Shown: positions 58,090-64,000 of the stretch, in pieces
Numbering within the stretch: the first letter of the stretch is position 1
Layout of the letters: the number at the start of each line of letters is the position of its first letter
From: DASUPK01 sp963736305
GTDB lineage: Bacteria; Actinomycetota; Thermoleophilia; Solirubrobacterales; 70-9
Reading direction: 5' to 3'
Length of the DNA stretch: 64,000 nt
Assembly (NCBI GenBank): GCA_963736305.1
Contig: CAVTOD010000005.1
Coordinates: 744,001 to 808,000 of the forward strand
Translations under genes and position numbers: made by a program
Notes under the pieces: model-generated
Told to the model about the DNA's origin: nothing
Database searches by the model: none
The model's input: only the letters and a program-made list of their open reading frames with translations

Positions 58090-58713
58090 CTACTCCAGGG
58101 AGAAGGGCGGGTACTTGTCCGTAACGAGCAGGAACGCGTAGGCTGCGACCCGGAGGCCCCAGCGCTGCACGCCCATCACGAAGTCGAACAGGGACCGCGG
58201 ATACCGGCCCGTGAAGAGAATTGCGAACCAGGCGATCACCACACAGAAGAACGCCGCGATCACCAGGAAGAACAGCACGATGTAGTGCGGTATCGCGAGG
58301 AACCACTTGACCAGCGGCATTCCGCGCCCTAGATCCGCTTCCACGTTGGGGTATCCGATCTCGAGGTGAACGTACTGCTGCTCGTCGGTCGACGGATAGG
58401 TGTCGCTCATCAGCACGAAATACGCGTGCACCCGAGCGATGAAGCGCATGAGCTCCCGGTTCCAGTCGAACCACCAGCGTGGGTACTTCTTGCGGAACAG
58501 GATCATCAGCAGTGGCCCGGCAACCAGAATGCCGCCGGCCGTTGCGAACTGGGTGGTCGTGTTGCCCGAGCTGACGCTGTAGTTCGCCCCCTCCACGGTG
58601 CCCAACACGATCGCGATCGGAATCACCGTGAAGATCCGGAAGAAGCTCGAGAGCCTGCTCAGCTCCCGTTCCGGGTAGTCCACCGAGTAGGTCAGCGGAT
58701 AGCTCTCATCCAT
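58090..58713 (-). CDS. DUF4389 membrane protein
   Basis: A 207-residue membrane protein with four helices. YPLTYSVDYPERELSRLSSF, RKKYPRWWFDWNRELMRFIA and FTGRYPRSLFDFVMGVQRWG are the DUF4389 repeats. The function is unknown. ATG 58713 is preceded by GAGGGAGAGAG. It stands alone between the terminator and the divergent PhzF gene. Confidence 0.88.
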   Translation of the reverse strand: MDESYPLTYSVDYPERELSRLSSFFRIFTVIPIAIVLGTVEGANYSVSSGNTTTQFATAGGILVAGPLLMILFRKKYPRWWFDWNRELMRFIARVHAYFVLMSDTYPSTDEQQYVHLEIGYPNVEADLGRGMPLVKWFLAIPHYIVLFFLVIAAFFCVVIAWFAILFTGRYPRSLFDFVMGVQRWGLRVAAYAFLLVTDKYPPFSLE

Positions 58714-58799
58714 GTCTCTCTCCCTCGTTGGTTTGCCGTCCCGCCGGAAAACCGTACGGGCGGCATCGGACCCTGCCGCGGGACCGGCATCATCTGGGC

Positions 58800-59654
58800 A
58801 TGGCTCACCGGATCACCTGGCTGGACGTCTTCGCGGAGCGCCCTTTGGCCGGCAACGGCCTCGCGGTCGTGGACGACGCGGACGGCATCAGCGACGAGAC
58901 GATGCTCGCGCTGGCGCAGGAGACGCGCCTCTCCGAGACGACCTTCGTGCAATTGAGCGGCACTGAGGGCGCCGACTACCGCAACCGCATCTGGGATCCG
59001 CACGAGGAGCTTCCCTTCGCCGGGCACCCGTCGCTCGGCACCGCGGTGGCGGTGGCGCGCTGGCGAGGTCTCGAGGAGGCGAGCTTCGTCCAGGAGACCG
59101 GCGCGGGACTGCAGCCGATCGAGGTCCGGAAGGAGAACGGCAGCTGGAGGGCGTCGATGCTCCAGAACGAGGCGGAGTTCGGGCCGGAGCTCGACCCAGA
59201 CGCGGTGATGGCGGCCGTCGGCCTGCGCGTCGAGGATGCCCATCCCGAGCTGCCTCCGCAGGTCGTCTCCACCGGAATGCCCCACGTGATGGCCCCGGTC
59301 GCCGCGCACGAGGCCCTCTCGCGCGCCCTACCGGACTACGCGACGATCTTCGAGCTTGCCGAGCCGCACGGCTCGATCGTCATCTACCTGGCGTGGCTCG
59401 ATCCGGACGGCGAGACGGTCCGGGCTCGCTCCTTCACCCGCACCGTCGAGATGGGCGAGGACCCGGCGACGGGCTCGGCGGCTGGGCCGCTCGGCGCCTA
59501 CCTCCACCGGCGCATAGGGACCGAGCGGCTGCTGATCCGCCAGGGCGAGGAGATGGGAAGGCCGAGCGTGCTCGCGGTCGAGATGGAAGAGGGCCGCCCC
59601 CGCGTCTCCGGTGGCGTCGTCCCGGTGATCGACGGAGAGGTCAGCCTGCCGTAG
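58800..59654 (+). CDS. PhzF-family isomerase/epimerase
   Basis: A 284-residue PhzF-type protein: WLDVFAERPLAGNGLAVV, TRLSETTFVQ (conserved Glu), LPFAGHPSLGTAVAVA and the C-half GEDPATGSAAGPLGAYLHR. Members catalyse proton-shift isomerisations in secondary metabolism; no phenazine genes are nearby, so the substrate is unknown. ATG 58800. It overlaps the convergent MerR gene by 14 bases. Confidence 0.9.
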   Translation: MAHRITWLDVFAERPLAGNGLAVVDDADGISDETMLALAQETRLSETTFVQLSGTEGADYRNRIWDPHEELPFAGHPSLGTAVAVARWRGLEEASFVQETGAGLQPIEVRKENGSWRASMLQNEAEFGPELDPDAVMAAVGLRVEDAHPELPPQVVSTGMPHVMAPVAAHEALSRALPDYATIFELAEPHGSIVIYLAWLDPDGETVRARSFTRTVEMGEDPATGSAAGPLGAYLHRRIGTERLLIRQGEEMGRPSVLAVEMEEGRPRVSGGVVPVIDGEVSLP

Positions 59655-60111
59655 CGCTGCCGGCGGACCGGCCGCGCCGCAGGGCGCGGAGCCGGTCGCG
59701 GACCCGCCGCCGCCTCGTCTCGAGGTCCTTGCGGAGAGAGTCGATCTCCTCTCGACGGTGCAGGAGCAGGGCGAGCTGCTTCTCGATGTAGCCCAGGGAC
59801 TCCTCGAGGACCTCCCGCTGGCGAACCGGGTCGTCGATGCCCGCGTGCCACTCGCGCCGGAGCGAGGCGCGGGCGCTCTCGGCCGCGGCCAGCTCGCGTA
59901 GCTCGTCGAGGGAGATGCCGAGCAGCTCGCGCAGCCGAAGCAGCTCCCTCAGCCGTTCGAGGTCCTCCTCGCCATAGGTCCGGTGCGCCCCCGGCTCGCG
60001 CTCCTCGCCCGGTGCGAGCAGCCCGATCTCCTCGTAGTAGCGAATCGTCCTCGGCGTGGTGGAGGTGAGCTTCGCCAGGTCACCGATTCGGAAGCGGCGC
60101 TGCTCGCTCAT
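59641..60111 (-). CDS. MerR-family transcriptional regulator
   Basis: A 156-residue protein: FRIGDLAKLTSTTPRTIRYY (N-terminal winged helix), then GAHRTYGEEDLERLRELLRL and a long coiled coil rich in Arg/Glu. No cysteine ligand is seen, so it senses a drug-like small molecule or stress rather than metal. Four-base overlap with the MFS gene upstream; probably represses or activates that operon through the dyad at 61606-61621. Confidence 0.9.
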   Translation of the reverse strand: MSEQRRFRIGDLAKLTSTTPRTIRYYEEIGLLAPGEEREPGAHRTYGEEDLERLRELLRLRELLGISLDELRELAAAESARASLRREWHAGIDDPVRQREVLEESLGYIEKQLALLLHRREEIDSLRKDLETRRRRVRDRLRALRRGRSAGSATAG

Positions 60112-61616
60112 GCCGCCACCCGATCCGCGGCAGGCACGACCGCCGCCTCGGTCTCACTCGCATGGCGCGGCCGGAGCAGCGAGACGCCCGCGCCGATCAG
60201 GGAGGTGGCCGCCAGGACCCAGAGCGCGGTGTGCATGTTCTGGATGAAGGCCTCGAGCTGGGTGGCCGGGAGGCCGGAGGCGAGCCCCGAGAAGATCTTG
60301 AAGAGCACCGTCTTGGGCACCCCCGCGGTCACCACGGCGATCACGAACGCGATCGAGAGCACCGCGCCGGTGTTCTGGAGCATCATCCGCGCGCCCGCCG
60401 CGATCCCTCGCCGATTCGGAGGAACCGTTCCCATCATCGCCGCGGTGTTGGGGGAGTTGAACATCCCCGAGCCGATGCCGACCAGCCCGAGCCACACGAC
60501 CGTCTCCCAGTAGGGGCTGCCCTGCTCGAGCGTCGTCATCGCCGCGAGGGCGACCGCAGAGACCAGCATCCCGAGGGCGGCCAGGGTGCGGGAGCCGCGG
60601 CGGTCTGCCCAGATCCCGGCGAGCGGCGAGGCGATCAGCATCCCGATCGCCATCGGCGAGAGCTTGATGCCGGCGGTGATCGGGTCGTCTCCCTCGACGC
60701 CCTGGAAGTAGAAGACGAAGATGAAGAGCAGGGCGAAGCGAGAGAGGCCGTTGATGAATGCGGCGCCGGTGGCGGCGGAGAACATACGGTTCTGGAAGAT
60801 GCTCAGATCGAGCATCGGTGCGGTCGCGCGGCTCTCGATCAGGACGAAGGCCGGGAGAAGCACGACGGCGCCGGCGAGCGAGGCGATCACGATCGGCTCG
60901 GTCCATCCGGAGAGGCCGCCCTTCGATACCCCGTAGACCAGTCCGGTGAGGCCGGTGAGGAAGACGCCGCTGCCGAACAGGTCCAGGCCTCGCTGGGTGT
61001 CGGGCTTGGCCAGCTCGTGCAGGATCAGTCCGCCCCAGACGGCGCCGGCGAGGCCGAGCGGGATGTTGAACCAGAAGACCCAATGCCACGAGATGGAAAC
61101 GAGGGCTCCGCCGAGCACCGGCCCGATCACCAGCCCGATCGCGGCGACCATGGTGTTGGTCCCCATCGCGACTCCGAGCTGCTCCTTCGGGAAGGCGTCC
61201 GTGACGAGGGCGGCGGCATTCGCGAACAGGAACGCTGCGCCGACTCCCTGGAGGATCCGCCACAGGATCAGCTCGGTACCGCTGCCGGCGAAGCCGGCGC
61301 CCAGCGAGGCCAGCGTGAAGGCGACGAAGCCCCCGACGTAGGCCTTCTTCCGGCCGAAAAGGTCCGAGAGGCGGCCGGCCGTGAGGACGAGCACGGTGGA
61401 GCTGATCATGTAGGCGAGGATCACCCAGACGAGCTGCAGCAGGCTGGTGCCGAGGGAGCGTTCCAGGTCGGGCAGGGCGATGATCAGCGTCCCGGAGTTG
61501 ATCGTCGCCAGCAGCATCCCGAGGCTCGTGCAGCTCAGGGCCCACCACTTGTAGTGGCGGTGCTCGGCCGAGACGCCGGGTCGGAACCTGCTCCGCTCCG
61601 CAATTCTTACGTTCAC
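60108..61616 (-). CDS. MFS drug efflux transporter (DHA2, 14-helix type)
   Basis: A 502-residue transporter with 14 predicted helices. Motif A GRLSDLFGRKKAYVGGF, motif C region GLVIGPVLGGALVSISWHWV, and the NTMVAAIGL segment match DHA2/EmrB proteins. It exports drugs or toxic organics by proton antiport. GTG 61616 is the only plausible start near the fold and lies inside the operator dyad, nine bases after TACATT on the minus strand. The MerR gene follows in the operon. Confidence 0.9.
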   Translation of the reverse strand: MNVRIAERSRFRPGVSAEHRHYKWWALSCTSLGMLLATINSGTLIIALPDLERSLGTSLLQLVWVILAYMISSTVLVLTAGRLSDLFGRKKAYVGGFVAFTLASLGAGFAGSGTELILWRILQGVGAAFLFANAAALVTDAFPKEQLGVAMGTNTMVAAIGLVIGPVLGGALVSISWHWVFWFNIPLGLAGAVWGGLILHELAKPDTQRGLDLFGSGVFLTGLTGLVYGVSKGGLSGWTEPIVIASLAGAVVLLPAFVLIESRATAPMLDLSIFQNRMFSAATGAAFINGLSRFALLFIFVFYFQGVEGDDPITAGIKLSPMAIGMLIASPLAGIWADRRGSRTLAALGMLVSAVALAAMTTLEQGSPYWETVVWLGLVGIGSGMFNSPNTAAMMGTVPPNRRGIAAGARMMLQNTGAVLSIAFVIAVVTAGVPKTVLFKIFSGLASGLPATQLEAFIQNMHTALWVLAATSLIGAGVSLLRPRHASETEAAVVPAADRVAA

Positions 61617-61630
61617 GTAAGGATTAATGT
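61606..61630. promoter_or_regulatory. MerR-type dyad in a divergent promoter
   Basis: CTTACGTTCACGTAAG (61606-61621) is a perfect 7-2-7 palindrome. TAATGT (61625-61630) on the plus strand is six bases before ATG 61637. On the minus strand the dyad overlaps the start of the MFS gene. Its position suits MerR control of both directions. Confidence 0.75.
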
Positions 61631-61636
61631 AGCGAC

Positions 61637-62020
61637 ATGAATACAACCCTCTGGCAGGCGATTCTCTTCCTCCATCTCGTCGCGATGGCGTTCTTCCTCG
61701 GCGGGCAGCTCCTGCTGGCCTCCGCGGTGGTTCCGGCGCTGCGTGGCGACCAGGACCGCGATCGCCTCCGGGCCGTGGCGCGCCGCTTCGGGTGGGGGTC
61801 GCTGGTCGCGCTCGGAGTGCTGATCGCAACCGGGGCGGCCATGGCGAGTCACCTCTCGCTCTGGAGTGACGGCACGCTCCACGTCAAGCTGACGCTGGTC
61901 GCGATCGCCCTCGTCCTGGTGGCGGTGCACCTGCGCTACTCGCGGGCTCATCTGCTCCAGGCCGCCATCTTCCTCGTGACGCTCGCGATCGTCTGGGAAG
62001 CGGTTCAGCTGGCGAACTGA
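61637..62020 (+). CDS. CopD-like small membrane protein
   Basis: A 127-residue protein with four membrane helices: LWQAILFLHLVAMAFFLGGQ with conserved His and Gly, LGVLIATGAAMASHLSLWSD, and two C-terminal helices. It resembles single-domain CopD/DUF2269-like proteins. Ligand unknown; the histidines in the membrane may bind metal or heme. Leaderless-type promoter shared with the MFS/MerR operon. Confidence 0.72.
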   Translation: MNTTLWQAILFLHLVAMAFFLGGQLLLASAVVPALRGDQDRDRLRAVARRFGWGSLVALGVLIATGAAMASHLSLWSDGTLHVKLTLVAIALVLVAVHLRYSRAHLLQAAIFLVTLAIVWEAVQLAN

Positions 62021-62052
62021 GCCTCCCTGCCCGGATCGGGATACTTAAGGCG

Positions 62053-63456
62053 ATGCACGACTGTGACGTCGTCGTTGTGGGTGCGGGACTCGCAGGCCTG
62101 ACCGCGGCGCGCGAGCTCGCCGGCGCGGGGCTGGACGTCCGGGTACTCGAGGCGCGGGACCGGGTCGGCGGACGCACCCTGAGCCAATCGGTCGGCGACG
62201 GCCCCGAGGACGTTGTGGAGCTGGGCGGCCAGTGGGTCGGGCCGACTCAGCACGAGGTGATGGGGCTCGCCAAGGAGCTCGGCATCGATACATACCCGAC
62301 CCACGTGGACGGCAAGAACCTCTTCGAGACCGACCGCGGGAAGCTGAAGCGCTTCCGCGGGACCATCCCCATGCTCGGGCCGCTGGTGATGGTCGACTAC
62401 GGTCGCGCCGACCTGCGCCTGAAGCGGCTGATCAAGCGAGTCTCGGCCGAGGCTCCCTGGGACGCCGAGGACGCGGAGCGCCTCGACGAGCAGAGCTTCG
62501 CGACCTGGATCCGCGGCGCGGCGCGGACAAAGACCGCGCGCGAGGCACTCGCGACCGCCTGCCGAGCCGTCTTCTCGGTGGAGCCGGCAGACGTCTCGCT
62601 GCTCCATGTCCTCTTCTACGCGGCGGCCGCCGGCGGCTGGGATGACCTGCTCGACACCGAGGGGGGAGCTCAGCAGGACCGGCTCGCCGGGGGGACCCAG
62701 CAGCTCTCTATTCGCATGGCAGCCGAGCTCGGCGACCGGGTCGAGCTCTTGGCCCCGGTCAGGTCAATTCGCACCGAAGCCGACGGCGTGGTGGCAGGTG
62801 AGGTGAGCGCGCGCCGAGCAATCGTCGCGGTCCCTCCAGCCCTCGCCGGGCGGATCGAGTACGACCCTCCGCTGCCGGGCCTCCGCGACCAGCTCACCCA
62901 GCGGATGCCGATGGGCTCGGTGATCAAGTGCATGGCCGTCTACGAGGAGCCTTTCTGGCGCGAGGACGGACTCAGCGGGCAGGCGGTCAGCCTGCCCGGT
63001 CCGGCCCAGGTGGTCTTCGACAACACCCCCGCCAACGGGAGCGCCGGCCTGATCGGCTTCCTGGAGGGACGCGAGGCGCGCGAGCTCGGCGCAGTCTCTG
63101 AAGCTGAGCGGCGCGACGCCGTGCTCAAGGGGTTCCAGCGGCTCTTTGGGCGCCGCGCCGCACACCCGACGCTCTACGTCGAGAAGGACTGGAGCACCGA
63201 GCCCAACTCCCGTGGGTGCTACGCGGGGGTGTTCGGCCCCGGGGCCTGGACCGCGTACGGACGTGCCCTGCGCGAGCCCATTGATCGCATCCACTGGGCG
63301 GGCACGGAGACGGCGACGTCCTGGATGGGATACATGGACGGCGCGATCCAATCGGGTAAGCGGGCCGCCGCCGAGGTCATGCGCACCGAGGGCTCCGCAC
63401 TGGCCACCGCGGCCGGAGCCCGGGCGGCACAGGCTTCACGCGTCGTCCCCGGATGA
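62053..63456 (+). CDS. Flavin monoamine oxidase family FAD-dependent oxidoreductase
   Basis: A 467-residue amine oxidase. The dinucleotide motif is VVVVGAGLAGLTAARELAGA, followed by VLEARDRVGGRTLS, VELGGQWVGPTQHEV and the C-terminal FAD motif IHWAGTETATSWMGYMDGAI. It oxidises amines or related compounds with FAD. It runs directly into an MBL hydrolase gene (ATGA overlap), so the two may form a pathway. ATG 62053 has AAGG four bases upstream. Confidence 0.92.
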   Translation: MHDCDVVVVGAGLAGLTAARELAGAGLDVRVLEARDRVGGRTLSQSVGDGPEDVVELGGQWVGPTQHEVMGLAKELGIDTYPTHVDGKNLFETDRGKLKRFRGTIPMLGPLVMVDYGRADLRLKRLIKRVSAEAPWDAEDAERLDEQSFATWIRGAARTKTAREALATACRAVFSVEPADVSLLHVLFYAAAAGGWDDLLDTEGGAQQDRLAGGTQQLSIRMAAELGDRVELLAPVRSIRTEADGVVAGEVSARRAIVAVPPALAGRIEYDPPLPGLRDQLTQRMPMGSVIKCMAVYEEPFWREDGLSGQAVSLPGPAQVVFDNTPANGSAGLIGFLEGREARELGAVSEAERRDAVLKGFQRLFGRRAAHPTLYVEKDWSTEPNSRGCYAGVFGPGAWTAYGRALREPIDRIHWAGTETATSWMGYMDGAIQSGKRAAAEVMRTEGSALATAAGARAAQASRVVPG

Positions 63457-64000
63457 GGCTGATTGACGTCAGGCATCTCGGCCGCGAGCGGGTGATCGGC
63501 TGCTGGGAGCTCGATGGGGTGCTGGTCGATCCCGGGCCGACCAGCTCGGTGGAGACTCTGATCGAGGCACTCGGAGGTGAGCCGCCGCGTGCGCTGCTGC
63601 TCACCCACATCCATCTCGATCATGCCGGCGCGTCCGGGACCCTGGTGAGGCGCTGGCCCGAGCTGCCCGTCTACGTCCACGAGCGCGGCGCCCGCCACCT
63701 GGCCGACCCTTCGAAGCTTCTCGCGAGCGCGGAGCGGCTGTATGGGGACGAGATGGAGCGTCTCTGGGGCGAGGTCGCCCCGGTGCCCGAGGCGAACCTC
63801 AATCCGCTCAGTGGCGGGGAGGAGGTGCTCGGATTCAAGGTCGCCTACACGCCCGGTCACGCCTCCCATCACGTCAGCTACTTCCATCCGCCGAGCGGCC
63901 GCGCCTTCGTCGGCGACACCGCGGCCGTGCGCATCCCCCCGAGCGAGTTCGTGTTGCCGCCGACGCCTCCCCCGGACATCGACCTCGAGCTCTGGGAGGA
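63453..64000 (+). CDS. MBL-fold metallohydrolase, 3' end beyond window
   Basis: The first 182 codons are visible and the frame is open to the window edge. The metal motif is LLLTHIHLDHAG (HxHxDH), with YTPGHASHHVSYF and FVGDTAAVRIP downstream. It looks like the ElaC/RNase Z-unrelated hydrolase group (glyoxalase-II-like). It overlaps the amine oxidase stop by four bases, so the pair is coupled. Substrate unknown. Confidence 0.9.
   Translation, partial: MRLIDVRHLGRERVIGCWELDGVLVDPGPTSSVETLIEALGGEPPRALLLTHIHLDHAGASGTLVRRWPELPVYVHERGARHLADPSKLLASAERLYGDEMERLWGEVAPVPEANLNPLSGGEEVLGFKVAYTPGHASHHVSYFHPPSGRAFVGDTAAVRIPPSEFVLPPTPPPDIDLELWE

Overview
The window is GC-rich (roughly two thirds G+C), densely coded, and carries about 75 genes on both strands. 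It looks like chromosome from an actinobacterium, most likely of the class Thermoleophilia (Solirubrobacter-like). The reasons are a fused PafB-PafC regulator, an acyl-CoA carboxylase epsilon subunit, actinobacterial TANNNT -10 elements placed 6 bases before start codons, and secreted proteins ending in lysine/cysteine-rich KKCKK tails. No phage, integrase, transposase or CRISPR array was seen.

Layout. 1-4233: the edge of a penicillin acylase gene, an MBL hydrolase, and a five-gene ArsR/SRPBCC/DHFR-like/SMP-30/VOC operon with a clear ArsR operator. 4230-12190: PafBC, a lipoprotein with an octahistidine peptide, a YhaM-like nuclease, LtrA, endonuclease IV, DoxX and an ECF sigma/anti-sigma pair. 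12197-16727: a second penicillin acylase, a frameshifted polysaccharide lyase-like protein, tRNA-Phe(GAA) and a GH15-like protein. 16732-25986: LOG-like protein, MrfA-type helicase, FolP-like protein, HAD phosphatase, ClpP, SRPBCC/ArsR pair, DtxR regulator, a 59-aa ORF, an aminotransferase and an NTF2-like protein. 25983-33034: SucCD, HAD dehalogenase, acyl-CoA carboxylase alpha, TauE, cysteine-free Rrf2 and PHP phosphatase. 33046-37418: an assimilatory sulfate operon (sulfite reductase, CysH, Sat, CysC). 37518-37695: structured RNA copy 1. 37767-45923: OCD-family dehydrogenase, dodecin, acyl-CoA carboxylase beta/epsilon, a ferritin-like/VIT1 protein, methylmalonyl-CoA mutase large subunit and a GIY-YIG protein. 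45990-53600: UDP-sugar enzymes, secreted proteins, two broken genes, and a sigma factor fused to surface-type beta domains. 53698-57350: cation exchanger, structured RNA copy 2, and a CsoR/permease-YHS/DUF4396 metal locus. 57340-64000: methyltransferase, DUF4389, PhzF, an MFS/MerR efflux operon, CopD-like protein, amine oxidase and a truncated MBL hydrolase.

How the genes work together. Carboxylase alpha (28.8-30.6 kb), carboxylase beta plus epsilon (39.9-41.7 kb), methylmalonyl-CoA mutase (43.0-44.7 kb) and SucCD (26-28 kb) form most of a route from propionyl-CoA through methylmalonyl-CoA and succinyl-CoA to succinate. TauE, the Rrf2 regulator and the sulfate operon look like one sulfur-assimilation regulon.

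The most unusual element is a pair of homologous, roughly 178-nt, pseudoknotted tRNA-like RNAs (37518-37695 minus; 54821-54998 plus). Each is followed by its own terminator-like hairpin. Most of the helices differ between the two copies by compensatory changes, while the D-loop-like AAGGC and T-loop-like TTCGAGT loops are identical. I do not recognise the family. Other points for a second look are a repeated GCAAATTGC promoter motif, at least five apparent +1 frameshift sites, and the sigma-factor fusion.
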